64,000 nucleotides of DNA. It comes from UBA5239 sp040391785. GTDB taxonomy: Bacteria; Verrucomicrobiota; Lentisphaeria; Victivallales; Victivallaceae. The DNA is taken from the NCBI GenBank assembly GCA_040391785.1, contig JBEBXH010000016.1, forward strand, positions 1 through 64,000. Reading direction: 5' to 3'. The notes beneath the pieces are model-generated. The model did not search any database. It was given only the letters and a program-made list of their open reading frames with translations, and was not told the DNA's origin. This document shows, one piece after another, positions 8,903 to 18,800 of the stretch; position 1 is the first letter of the stretch; every line of letters starts with the position of its first letter. The translations under genes and the position numbers were made by a program.

Positions 8903-10882
8903 ATGAAGAAATTATTACTGGCCGTTCTGATGATCGGCACGATTGCGGTAGCTGCGGCTGAAAATCTGTTCTCCGACCCGGATTTCAAAAATGCGAAGGA
9001 TTGGGTTCTGCCCGCAGGCTGCAAGGTTGTACGCGATGAGTCCCGGCCCGGCAGCAACATGATGGCGCTTGAGCGTCAGGATTCGGCGAAATACGAGGTC
9101 GCGCGATATTATATGAAGTTGAAACCCGGCGCTTACAAACTCAGTGTCGAGGCGCGCTCGGAGAACCTGAAAGGCGGCATGGCGGTATGCGCGGAGTTCA
9201 GCGCCCAGGGGGCGTTTCTCGACGGCGGTATCTATCCGAATACCGGGGACAGTCCGGAATGGCGGGAAATCAGCGGCGAATTTCAGGTGCCGGAAAAGGC
9301 CGACCGGATCGCGCTGGGGCTGTTTCTGTGGCACGGCGCCACCGGCAAGGCGTGGTTCCGGAATCTGCGGATCGAACCGATCACACAAACCTCGGTGTAC
9401 TTATTGGTCCCGCCGCAGCCGGGTATTGTCCGCGAGGGGGATAACGAACTGATTTTCGGGGCATTTCATTCATCGCCCGGCGTTAAGCTGACCGGCAATG
9501 TCGAGTTCTTTGATGGCGCAGGAAAGGTTGCGGAATTCTCGGGCCGGGTGAAGAATCATCGCCTTGACGGCAAGATGGAGCTGCCGGTTACTGCTGACGG
9601 TAAGTTCAAGGTAACGCTGAAAACAGCCGACGGCAAAATCGCCGACGTCACCGAAATCCCGGTGCGGGTGATTGCCAAATCGGTCGAGGCTCCGGCCAAT
9701 GCGGCGATGCTGGATAACCGGGGGCGGTTGTGGGTGGAGGGTAAAAAGTTTTTTCCGCTGGGCCTGTTCATGAATCATTATGACGACCGTTTCCTGAAAA
9801 ATGAGCACAATCTGCTGCCGACTGACCTGGAGATCATCGGGAAATCGCCCTTCAACTGCATTATGCCCTATGATGCCTTGCGTTGGCGCGAAGGGGAGAT
9901 CGAGAGCAAGACGACCACGTATGAGCAGATCAAGGGGATCATGGACCTTTGCGAAAAAAATCATCTCAAGGTTGTGTTTTCGGTCATGGACGTGGTGGAG
10001 CGGAAGTCGTGGTGGACCAACTACGGCGGGGCAAAGGGCGAGACTGAGGCGCTGACGAAGATCATCGGCGACTTCAAGGATCATCCGGCATTGCTGGCCT
10101 GGTATACGTTTGACGAAGCGCCGCTTTCGGCGCGGGATTACCATCGCGGCCGCCGGCAGCTCATCAACAAACTCGACCCGTGGCATCCGACGTGGATGGT
10201 ACATTGCCATCCGGCGCTCAACAGCGCCATGCTGGGCGGGGTGGCTGATATTTACGGCGCCGACCCGTATCCGATCGGCAAGGGCGGCGTCGACACGAAT
10301 CATCAGAAAAACGTGATCGACTGGACCGAACTGACCATGGATATTTGCCGGGTACCCGGCGGCGCGGCCATGTGGAACTGCCCGCAGATTTTCAACGACG
10401 GGCACTACAAGGCGGCCTGGGACAAGGTGAAGGACCATCCGCAGTACCAATATCCAAGCGAACAGGAGATGCGTTCGATGGTACTCATGCAGCTGATTAT
10501 CGGGGTGAAAGGGTTGATCATGTATTCGTATTTCGATCTTTTCACCGGTCCGGAAGGGAAGAAGGAGTCCGAACGGCGCTGGCCGGAAGTCTGCCGCGTG
10601 GCGGAACTGGCGGCGGAGCTGGGGGATTATGTTCTCGGGGACGAGCCGGGCGTGAAGTTTTCACTTAAACAAACGACAGGCACGGTACGCGCGGCATCAT
10701 TCAAGGCCGACGACGGGCGGGAAGCCGTGTTGATTGCCGCGGCCGGTCCCCGCAAATCTGCGGCGGAACTGACGCTGCAGGGAAACTGGAAGTCCCGCTA
10801 CGGAAAGACGGTCCGGCGTGGAAATGTGTGGATTTTCAGCGGTGAAAACATCGACGGCGATGCATTGATCAAAGAAAAATAA
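8903..10882 (+). CDS. Secreted glycosidase-like protein (CBM, Ig-like, TIM barrel)
   Basis: A 659-residue protein that starts at 8903, giving a clean signal peptide (MKKLLLAVLMIGTIAVAAA). A longer in-frame extension back to 8801 would overlap the pseudopilin gene and is not used. Residues about 20-170 resemble a CBM4/9-type jelly roll, 175-285 an Ig-like linker, and 290-590 a TIM barrel with FPLGLFMNHYD at its start and a WYTFDEAP acidic strand end. The latter resembles the acid/base region of clan GH-A-like enzymes (GH2/GH42-type folds). A GADPYPIG strand follows. The exact GH family is not recognised. It lies 22 bases after the pseudopilin. The DEAP motif corresponds to the YDEP motif of the 34202-35464 protein, which suggests the two are distant homologues. 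Confidence 0.8.
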   Translation: MKKLLLAVLMIGTIAVAAAENLFSDPDFKNAKDWVLPAGCKVVRDESRPGSNMMALERQDSAKYEVARYYMKLKPGAYKLSVEARSENLKGGMAVCAEFSAQGAFLDGGIYPNTGDSPEWREISGEFQVPEKADRIALGLFLWHGATGKAWFRNLRIEPITQTSVYLLVPPQPGIVREGDNELIFGAFHSSPGVKLTGNVEFFDGAGKVAEFSGRVKNHRLDGKMELPVTADGKFKVTLKTADGKIADVTEIPVRVIAKSVEAPANAAMLDNRGRLWVEGKKFFPLGLFMNHYDDRFLKNEHNLLPTDLEIIGKSPFNCIMPYDALRWREGEIESKTTTYEQIKGIMDLCEKNHLKVVFSVMDVVERKSWWTNYGGAKGETEALTKIIGDFKDHPALLAWYTFDEAPLSARDYHRGRRQLINKLDPWHPTWMVHCHPALNSAMLGGVADIYGADPYPIGKGGVDTNHQKNVIDWTELTMDICRVPGGAAMWNCPQIFNDGHYKAAWDKVKDHPQYQYPSEQEMRSMVLMQLIIGVKGLIMYSYFDLFTGPEGKKESERRWPEVCRVAELAAELGDYVLGDEPGVKFSLKQTTGTVRAASFKADDGREAVLIAAAGPRKSAAELTLQGNWKSRYGKTVRRGNVWIFSGENIDGDALIKEK

Positions 10883-10892
10883 AGGTGACGCC

Positions 10893-11774
10893 ATGGAAAT
10901 ATTGATTTGCGGGAGTGCGGCGGGGGAGGGGATTCCGTCGGCGTTTTGCCGGTGCCGTGTTTGTCGCCATGCGCGGCGGGCGGGCGGATTCGATGCGCGT
11001 ACCCGTACCGCTTATCAGATCGGTGACGCGGTGCGGATCGACTTCGGGCCGGACTTCCTGGCCCAGGAGATCAAGCTCGGTTTCAATTCCGAAAAAATCC
11101 GCCACCTTTTCATTACCCATGACCATGCGGACCATTTTTATCCGGAGACGCTGAACCATCGCCGTCCGGCTTACTCCAAAGTTGCACCCGGCAATATCCT
11201 GAAGGTCTACTGCAGTGAAACCGTGGAAAATACCGCCATGGCCCATCCGGTCATCGGGCAGGGGATCGGGATTCTGCAATTGGAATTTATCCGGTTGAAA
11301 GCGTTTGAGCCGGTTCACCTCGAGGAGCAGGGGCTTACGGTGACGCCGCTGCCGGCGTTTCATGCGTTGGAGCAGGATGCGTTTATTTTTGCGGTACAGG
11401 AGGAGTCCGGCAGGCACTGGCTGATCGCCAACGATACCGGATATTTTCAGGAACCGACCTGGAAATGGCTGGAGAAGCGGGCGTTCGATGGAGTCATTTT
11501 GGACTGTACCTTCGGCTTGCTGAACGACGAATATCCGTACCACATGGGGAGCGGTGATATCCTGAAAATATGCGGCCGGATGCGCCAGAACCATAATCTG
11601 AAACCGGGAGCCCGGGTGGTGGTGAACCACTTTTCGCACAACTGCGGCAGCACTCACCGGGAGTTGTGCGAGTTTTTCAACCCTCACGAAATCGAGGTGG
11701 GGTATGACGGCATGTCCCTGTCATCGGCTGCGGCTGTGCCGGTTTCCCCTGCAACTTTGAGGATTTTTGTGTAA
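10893..11774 (+). CDS. PhnP-like metallo-beta-lactamase-fold hydrolase
   Basis: A 293-residue MBL-fold protein. The metal ligands are visible as H76-x-H78-x-D80-H81 (THDHADHF), with further histidines at MGSG/NHFSHN near the C terminus. An N-terminal CRCRVC cluster (Cys19, 21, 24) and an RTRTAY stretch match the pattern of PhnP-type phosphodiesterases, which act on cyclic phosphate esters. There is no other phosphonate gene nearby, so the physiological substrate is uncertain; it may act on a phosphorylated sugar derivative. It starts 10 bases after the glycosidase-like gene with an AAAGGTG site and is almost certainly in the same operon. Confidence 0.8.
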   Translation: MEILICGSAAGEGIPSAFCRCRVCRHARRAGGFDARTRTAYQIGDAVRIDFGPDFLAQEIKLGFNSEKIRHLFITHDHADHFYPETLNHRRPAYSKVAPGNILKVYCSETVENTAMAHPVIGQGIGILQLEFIRLKAFEPVHLEEQGLTVTPLPAFHALEQDAFIFAVQEESGRHWLIANDTGYFQEPTWKWLEKRAFDGVILDCTFGLLNDEYPYHMGSGDILKICGRMRQNHNLKPGARVVVNHFSHNCGSTHRELCEFFNPHEIEVGYDGMSLSSAAAVPVSPATLRIFV

Positions 11775-11779
11775 AGAGC

Positions 11780-11808
11780 TTGCAGAATGGCGGTTTTTGC
11801 CTTATATT
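11780..11808 (+). promoter_or_regulatory. Candidate sigma-70 promoter
   Basis: TTGCAG at 11780-11785, a 17-base spacer and TATATT at 11803-11808, about 50 bases before the flippase-like gene. It separates that gene from the glycan module upstream. Confidence 0.6.
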
Positions 11809-11857
11809 ACTTCTTTAATGTCAATAGCATAATAACGAAGCCAAGAAAGAATTAATT

Positions 11858-12922
11858 ATGAGTGAAGCCGCCGGGGCCGCTGAAAATAAAAAATCGGTGT
11901 TCAAGAAGATTTTCTGGTTTGTAGTTCGGATTCTGTTTGCCGCCGCCATCATTACCTGGCTGGTACGTTCGAACATGGACGGTATCCGGGAGGGGTTTTC
12001 CAATATCGGGCAATACTGGTACTGGCTGATTCCGGCGCTGCTGCTGTATATTTTCCACATGCTGGTCTGCTCCTGGCGCTGGAAAGTGCTGGCGGGGGTC
12101 ATCAATATCAAACTGACGCTGTGGGAGGCGATTGCGCTGACCATGAAGGGGTATTTTTTCTCGCTGGTGCTGCCGGGCGGGGCGATCGGGGGCGACCTGG
12201 CCAAAATCGGGTTTATGACCTCGCGTTCGGCCAAAGGTACCAAGGTTGAAGGGGCCTTTTCCATCCTGATGGACCGGATTACCGGCATGGCGGCGCTGTT
12301 CGGCATTGCCATTGTGGTGATTCTCTTTTCGCTGCCGCAGCTGATGAAGATCGAAATGCCGGACACCGGCGTGGAGTTCACGGATACGGTGCGGATCATT
12401 TTCATCCTGCTGCTGCTGGGGCTCTGCATGGCCGGGATCGTGGCGATGTTTGCGATTTTCAATCACCGGACGTTGGAAAAAATCAAACCGCTGCGTTTGA
12501 TCAAAGACTGGATGGACAAGAAAAGCGACGGCGCGGTGACGCGCATGTGCGACGCCACCGATATTTATGCGCACTCGTGGAAAGTCGTGTTCTGGCTGTC
12601 GGTCGTCGGCATCATTTTCATCCATCTGAATCTGGTGGTGGTGGTGATCTGCCTGATGGAGGCGATCGGGATCGAATCGTATTCGCTGCTGGGGGTGACC
12701 GCGGCGGTGATTATCAGCAATATCGCCGGGTTGATTCCGTTTACGCCGGGCGGCGTGGGCTTGCGCGACGTGACCATGAAAGAACTGCTGGTGGCCGCCG
12801 GCGTGGGCATGAGCTCCGCCACGGTGCCGATTTTGTTTACTTCCATGATGATTATCTGCAATCTGCTGGCCGGACTGTTTTTCATTGTGGATACCAGCAA
12901 AGGGAAGAAGATCGATGGATAA
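11858..12922 (+). CDS. Flippase-like / lysylphosphatidylglycerol synthase TM-domain protein (UPF0104)
   Basis: A 354-residue polytopic membrane protein with about eight hydrophobic segments and family hallmarks of the LPG_synthase_TM (PF03706) group: LPGGAIGGDLAKI in the first half and PFTPGGVGLRD near the end. It lacks the soluble aminoacyl transferase domain of MprF, so it belongs to the stand-alone class annotated as flippase-like proteins and may move lipid-linked intermediates across the inner membrane. The stop codon overlaps the start of the MetF-MetV gene by 8 bases, so the two are translationally coupled despite unrelated functions. Confidence 0.88.
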   Translation: MSEAAGAAENKKSVFKKIFWFVVRILFAAAIITWLVRSNMDGIREGFSNIGQYWYWLIPALLLYIFHMLVCSWRWKVLAGVINIKLTLWEAIALTMKGYFFSLVLPGGAIGGDLAKIGFMTSRSAKGTKVEGAFSILMDRITGMAALFGIAIVVILFSLPQLMKIEMPDTGVEFTDTVRIIFILLLLGLCMAGIVAMFAIFNHRTLEKIKPLRLIKDWMDKKSDGAVTRMCDATDIYAHSWKVVFWLSVVGIIFIHLNLVVVVICLMEAIGIESYSLLGVTAAVIISNIAGLIPFTPGGVGLRDVTMKELLVAAGVGMSSATVPILFTSMMIICNLLAGLFFIVDTSKGKKIDG

Positions 12923-14360
12923 CGGTTTGCAGCTGGAAATGAATTTCGACCGCGGAATCAACCGTTTCCGGAATTGCCTGGACAACGGGGTGTTCACGTT
13001 GCTGGTCGAAACCAATGCACCCGCCCTCGACACCGAACTGGAAAACGCCACCGCCAGGCTGCTGGAACTGGACAAGGCCATCGCCTCGGTCAGCGCCATT
13101 CCAACCGGGCTGGCGATTACCGACAAGTCGCCGTATCCGAATTCCTGGAACGTCATCGATTTCATCCGCAAACTGCGGCCGGACCACCGCGACCGCCATG
13201 TGGTTTACCTGAGCGGCATGGACACCACCGCGCAGGACCTGCTCGACACCATCAAGATCTGTTCGAGCGAGGGATTTTATAACGTGGTGCCGGTTTCCGG
13301 CAACATCAAGCCCGGCGACACCGAGCGCGACGTCCGCCGGCGCAATTATGTGGAAAGCGCCACCGTGCTGGAGTTGCTGCGGAAAAATCCGGGCCAGCAG
13401 ATGTTTCCCGGCTGCGTGGTCAACCCTTTCAAGTACACCCGGGGCGGCAGTTTCGCCCAATATTATAAACTGGTCCGCAAGCTGAATCTCGGCGCGGGTT
13501 TCATGGTCACGCAGATGGGCTGGGATATCGCCAAGCTGCAGGAACTGCGCTGGTATCTCTCGTGGCGCGGGCACCATTATCCGTCCTTTGCCCGGCTGTG
13601 CATGCTGACGCCGGAGCGGGTGGAGAAAATCCTGCGCGGCGACCTGCCGGGCATTATTATTCCAGAGAGTTTCCGGCGGATTCTGGAGGGCGAGAGCCGT
13701 TTCTCGCTGAATCAGTTCGAGGCGGCCCAGTGGCGGCGGCTGCAGCTCCACGTGGCCGGCTGCAAAATGCTCGGTTATACCGGCGTGCAGGTGGCCGGCA
13801 TCGATACCCCCGAAAAACTGAATATCGCGGTCCGGCGGATCGCCACCGCATTGAATGAATTCGACAATTTCCAGCAGTGGCTGGCAGCTTACCGCGAGCA
13901 CCTCGGTCAACTGGACATGTCGCCTTATCCGTACTCGTTTTATGTGTTCGACAAACTGTTGTCGCATCCGTTCCCGATTCAGGAATCGCCGAAGATGCGC
14001 TACTTCAAGGGTTTTGAAATGAGCGGGCTGGAAAAGATGGGCTATGCGATGCGCGAATTCATGTTCGCTCAATCTCACGAGCAGGCCCCGAATGACCGGA
14101 TCGCGTTGAAAAAGCTCCTGGCGGGTTGCCGCGGTTGTTCGACCTGCCGGCTGCCTCTGACCATGTATGTCTGCCCCGAAAAATGCCCGAAGGGGCTCGC
14201 CAACGGTCCCTGCGGCGGTAGCCGCCCCGGCGGCGACTGCGAGCTGGCCGGGCAGGGCGAGTGCGTGCACTTGCGTATCGCCCGCACCGCCGTCTGGCGC
14301 AACGAAGTCGACATGCTTGAAGACGGCTGCATATCGCAGGCCATCCGCGCCGTGAAATAA
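12915..14360 (+). CDS. Methylenetetrahydrofolate reductase fused to MetV-type C-terminal domain
   Basis: A 481-residue protein. The N-terminal part (about residues 1-300) is a MetF-like TIM barrel that would reduce 5,10-methylenetetrahydrofolate to the 5-methyl form. The C-terminal part carries a cysteine-rich zinc-binding MTHFR C-terminal/MetV domain: CRGCSTC, CPEKCPKG, NGPCGG, CELAGQGEC and the closing MLEDGC. In acetogens MetV and MetF are usually separate; here they are one chain in the order MetF-MetV. The chosen ATG at 12915 lies inside the end of the upstream gene. The protein would supply methyl groups for methionine synthesis or C1 metabolism. An inverted-repeat element follows the stop. 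Confidence 0.87.
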   Translation: MDNGLQLEMNFDRGINRFRNCLDNGVFTLLVETNAPALDTELENATARLLELDKAIASVSAIPTGLAITDKSPYPNSWNVIDFIRKLRPDHRDRHVVYLSGMDTTAQDLLDTIKICSSEGFYNVVPVSGNIKPGDTERDVRRRNYVESATVLELLRKNPGQQMFPGCVVNPFKYTRGGSFAQYYKLVRKLNLGAGFMVTQMGWDIAKLQELRWYLSWRGHHYPSFARLCMLTPERVEKILRGDLPGIIIPESFRRILEGESRFSLNQFEAAQWRRLQLHVAGCKMLGYTGVQVAGIDTPEKLNIAVRRIATALNEFDNFQQWLAAYREHLGQLDMSPYPYSFYVFDKLLSHPFPIQESPKMRYFKGFEMSGLEKMGYAMREFMFAQSHEQAPNDRIALKKLLAGCRGCSTCRLPLTMYVCPEKCPKGLANGPCGGSRPGGDCELAGQGECVHLRIARTAVWRNEVDMLEDGCISQAIRAVK

Positions 14361-14371
14361 ATTCCGGGGAA

Positions 14372-14482
14372 TTTTTAACCACGAAATTCACAAATATTCA
14401 CGAAAAAATGCAAATCTTATTGACGGCCGATTTCGGCCGTCAATAACTTTCGTGTTTATTGGTGTTATTCGTGGTTAAAAAA
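14372..14482. repeat. Intergenic palindromic element, copy A (TTAACCACGAA ends)
   Basis: About 110 bases bounded by TTTTTAACCACGAA and its complement TTCGTGGTTAAAAA. Internal spaced copies of CACGAA occur on the left arm and their complements on the right. In the centre is a perfect 14-bp-arm palindrome (14417-14430 with 14433-14446, two-base loop, TTATTGACGGCCGA arm). The whole can fold into one long hairpin and may also act as a terminator for the MetF-MetV gene. The same ends recur at 30340-30450. Confidence 0.85.
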
Positions 14483-14495
14483 GCGATTGGCCGTG

Positions 14496-14523
14496 TTGAA
14501 AAAATCCCGAACCGGTGTATACT
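14496..14523 (+). promoter_or_regulatory. Candidate sigma-70 promoter for the DUF1015-dnaE operon
   Basis: TTGAAA at 14496-14501, a 16-base spacer and TATACT at 14518-14523, 36 bases before the DUF1015 start codon. Confidence 0.65.
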
Positions 14524-14559
14524 ACCTAATCAGATTTAATCAATACAGGAGATCCGAAA

Positions 14560-15789
14560 ATGGCCCAGATTTTACCCTTTAATGGTTTACTTCCCACCCC
14601 GGAAAAAGCAGCCCAGGTCGCCGCCGTCCCTTACGACGTGGTGAACAGCGAAGAAGCCGCCGTGCTGGCCGAGGGCAACCCGCTCAGCTTCCTGCGCGTT
14701 TCGCGCCCCGAAATCGAAATGGAAGCCGGCATTGACCTGCATTGCGATGCGGTTTATGCCAAGGCCGCCGCCAACTTCCAGCGCCTCTGCAAAGAAGCCC
14801 CGCTGAAGGTCGACCCCGAAAAACATTTGTATATTTACCGCCTGAAAATGGGCGATCACGTCCAGACCGGCATCGTCGGCGCGGTTTCCGCCGAGGAATA
14901 CGCCAAGGGCATCATCAAGAAGCACGAAAAGACCCGCAAGGACAAGGAAGACGACCGCACTCGCCACGTGATGACACTGCGTTCGCATACTGGCCCGGCG
15001 TTCCTGACTTATCGCGATGACCACGAAATCAACGTGATGATCGATGACCTGACCAAGGCCGATCCGTATTTCTGCTTCACCGCGCCGGACGGCATTGTTC
15101 ACACGCTCTGGCGCGTGGATGCGAAAAAGAGTCAGGAGTTGAGCAAGCTTTTCGCCCGCGTGCCCTATCTGTATATCGCGGATGGCCACCACCGCAGCGC
15201 CGCCGCCGCCCGCACCGCTGCCGAGTGCGCACCGAAGAACAAGAATCACAACGGTACCGAGGATTACAATTATTTCCTGGCCGTGACCTTCCCGCAGTCG
15301 CAACTGCGGATTCTGCCCTACAACCGTACGGTGAAGAGCCTCAACGGCCTGAGCAAGAGTGAATTTTTCGACAAAGTCGGACTGCATTTCAGCATTATCC
15401 CGACCAAGGAGCAGAGCCCGCACAATCCGGGCGAGTTCTGCATGTATATTGAGAAAGAATGGTTCCTGGTGCGCCCGAAGTTCGACCCGGCCGCCCGCAG
15501 CGTGATCGGCCGCCTCGACGTGAGCGTGCTGCAGGATGACATCCTCGGCCCGATCCTCGGCATCGATGATCCGCGCACCAGCAAGGATATCGACTTCATC
15601 GGCGGCATCCGCGGCACGGCCGAGCTGATCAAGCTGGTGGACAGCGGCAAATACGCGGTGGCGTTTTCGATGTACCCGACCACGCTGGATCAGCTGATGG
15701 ATATCGCCGACGCCGGCGAAATCATGCCGCCCAAATCCACCTGGTTCGAGCCCAAACTGCGCGACGGCGTGGTCAGCCACAACTTTTAA
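14560..15789 (+). CDS. DUF1015 family protein
   Basis: A 409-residue soluble protein of the DUF1015 (PF06245) family. The N terminus QILPFNGLLPTPEKAAQVAA followed by PYDVVNSEEA is typical, as is the central IADGHHRSAAA motif. The family is widespread, often beside serine or one-carbon metabolism genes, and has no firmly established function; some members are annotated as putative chromosome-partitioning or HTH proteins without good evidence. Here it lies 18 bases upstream of dnaE and shares its promoter. An AGGAG ribosome site precedes the ATG. Confidence 0.9.
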   Translation: MAQILPFNGLLPTPEKAAQVAAVPYDVVNSEEAAVLAEGNPLSFLRVSRPEIEMEAGIDLHCDAVYAKAAANFQRLCKEAPLKVDPEKHLYIYRLKMGDHVQTGIVGAVSAEEYAKGIIKKHEKTRKDKEDDRTRHVMTLRSHTGPAFLTYRDDHEINVMIDDLTKADPYFCFTAPDGIVHTLWRVDAKKSQELSKLFARVPYLYIADGHHRSAAAARTAAECAPKNKNHNGTEDYNYFLAVTFPQSQLRILPYNRTVKSLNGLSKSEFFDKVGLHFSIIPTKEQSPHNPGEFCMYIEKEWFLVRPKFDPAARSVIGRLDVSVLQDDILGPILGIDDPRTSKDIDFIGGIRGTAELIKLVDSGKYAVAFSMYPTTLDQLMDIADAGEIMPPKSTWFEPKLRDGVVSHNF

Positions 15790-15807
15790 GCGCGGAGGTG
15801 CCGGGTA

Positions 15808-18800
15808 ATGCCTTCGGATTTTATTCATCTGCATTTGCACACGCACTACAGTCTGCTGGACGGCGCATGTACCGCCGGCGGACTGGTTGATTTAGCCAAA
15901 GAGAACGACATGGACGCGGTCGCCATCACCGACCACGGCTTCATGGGCGGTACGCTCGATGTCTACAATACGTTCAAAAAAGCCAAGCTGAATCCAATCA
16001 TCGGCTGCGAGGCTTATGTCGCCCCCGGCAGCCGGACCGACAAAAACCCGGCGGTGCCGCACATTCGCGGCTACCACCTGGTGCTGCTGGCCAAGGATAT
16101 TACCGGTTATCACAGCCTCTGCAAACTGATGGAGGAGGCGCACCGGACCGGGATTTATTATAAGCCTCGTATCGACAAGGAGTTGCTGAAACAGCATCAT
16201 GAGGGGTTGATCGCCATGTCGGCCTGTATCGGCGGCGAGGTGCCGTCCGCGATTCTCGACGGTGACATGAAGCGTGCCGAGCAGGTGGTCAAGGAATATT
16301 GCGACATTATCGGCAAGGAGAATTTTTACCTCGAGATCATGGATCACGGGCTGGAAGAAGAGACCCGGGCGAACCGCGGTCTGGTCGAACTCTCGAAGAA
16401 ATTCGATATTCCGCTGATTGCCACCAACGACGTTCACTACATGCGCAAGGAACACGCCAAAGCGCATGAAATCATGCTGTGCATCCAGACCCAGTCCAAG
16501 CTGAGCGACCCGCGTCACATGAAGTTCGACACCGAGGAATTTTACTTCAAAAGCGCCGACGAAATGAAGCGCCTGTTCAAGGAAATTCCCGAGGCCGTGA
16601 CCAATACCCGGATGGTCGCCGAGCGCTGCTCGATCGACTTCAAATTTGCGCCGGACGTCAACCATTATCCGCGCTTTACCGTGACCGATTTCGAGGGGAC
16701 CAACTTCGATTATCTGCGCAATATCTGCATGACCAATCTCGACAAGCTGTACTCCGATCCCGCCCAGATGCCCGCCACGCGCGACGAGATTATCCAGCGC
16801 ATGGATTACGAGCTTAAGGTGATCGAAAAAACCGGCTTCCTGGATTACTTCCTGGTGGTCAGCGACTTTATTCATTACGCCCGCAAGGAACGCATTCCGG
16901 TCGGCCCGGGACGCGGCAGCGGCGCCGGCAGCCTGGTCGCCTACCTGACCCGGATCACCGACGTCGAACCGCTGCGTTTCAATTTGCTGTTTGAGCGTTT
17001 CCTGAACCCGGAGCGCGTCAGCCCCCCGGACTTCGATATTGACTTCTGCGAAAAGCGCCGCGGCGAGGTGATCGAATACGTGCGCCAGAAATACGGTTAC
17101 GACAGCGTCTGCCAGATCGGTACTTACGGTACCCTCAAGGCCAAGGCGGTGATCAAGGACGTGGCCCGTGTGCTCGACCAGCCGTTTGAAGTCGGCGACC
17201 GGATCACCAAGCTGATTCCGAACGACCCCAAGATGACGCTGGAGAAGGCCAAGGAAATCAAAGAAATGCAGGATCTGATCAACAACGATCCGATCGTGAA
17301 GCAGATTTTCGAATACGCCGAAATCCTCGAAGGGCAGAACCGCCAGATGGGGATTCACGCCGCCGGGGTGATCATCGGCGACCAGCGCCTCGACAATCTG
17401 GTGCCGCTGACCCGCGGTGCCGACAGCGAAGTCATCACCCAGTTCCCGGCGGTCCCCTGCGAGAGTCTCGGCCTCCTCAAAATGGACTTCCTCGGGCTGA
17501 AAACACTGACCATTATCCAGAATGCCTGCGACCTGATCAAGAAATCGCAGGGCCTCGAAATCGATATTTCCAAAATTCCGCTCGACGACCAGAAAACCTA
17601 TGACCTGCTGAACCGCGGCGACACCATCTCGGTGTTCCAGTTGGAATCCGGCGGTATGCAGGGGCTGTGCCGTCAGTTCGGGGTGGAAACGATCGAGCAC
17701 ATTATCGCGCTGATCGCGATTTACCGCCCGGGGCCGATGGAGTTTATCCCCGACTTCGTGGCCTGTAAACGCGGCGTCCAGCCGGTGGAGTACGACCACC
17801 CGAAGATGGAAAAAATCCTCAAGGAAACGTACGGCATCATGCTCTATCAGGAGCAGATCATGCAGGTGGTGCAGGAGATCGCCGGGTTCTCGCTGGGCGG
17901 CGCCGACATCCTGCGCCGCGCCATCGGTAAAAAGAAGGTCGACGTGCTCGAAGGCGAACGCGTCAAGTTCATCGAAGGCTGCGCCAAGCACAACAATATC
18001 CCGGGCGACAAGGCCGATGCCATCTGGCAGAAGATCGGCAAATTCGCCGGTTACGGCTTCAATAAATCGCACAGCGCGGCCTACGCGTTCGTCGCTTATC
18101 AAACCGCCTGGCTGAAGGCCAATTACCCGGTCGAATTCATGGCCGCTGTACTCACCAGCGAACTCTCCAACGCTGAAAAAATCGCTTTCATCATCACCGA
18201 ATGCCGCGACATGGGCATTCCGATCATGCCGCCGGACGTCAACAGTAGCGACATCGACTTTTCGGTCGACAAGGGCGCGATCCGTTTCGGGCTCGGTGCG
18301 ATCAAGGGTGTGGGGGGCGCGGCGGCCGGCAAGATCATCGAATGCCGCGAGGAAGGGCCGTACAAGAATTTCACGGACTTCTGCGAACGCTGCGGCAGCG
18401 CGGTCAACTCGCGCATGCTCGAGCATCTGATCCGGGCCGGAGCCTTTGACGAATTCAAGGTGCGCCGTTCCCAGCTGCTGGCTACCGCCGAGGAAACCAT
18501 GAAGTTTGCCCAGGCCAAGGCCAAGGACCGCATGAGCGGGCAGGGGTCTCTTTTCGATATGCTCGACGACTCCGAGCAGGAGGAAATGCTCTCGGTGGCG
18601 CTCCCGGATATCCCGGAATTCTCGCGCGACGAAATGCTCCGCAGCGAAAAAGAACTCCTCGGTTTCTACGTCAGCGGCCATCCGATGACCGATTACAACG
18701 AGCTCTCCAAGACCTTCTCCAGCGTGAAGATCGGCCAGCTCGAGGAAATGGGCGACAACTGCGGCGTCCGCCTGGCGGCGTTCATCAAGATCTGCCAGAA

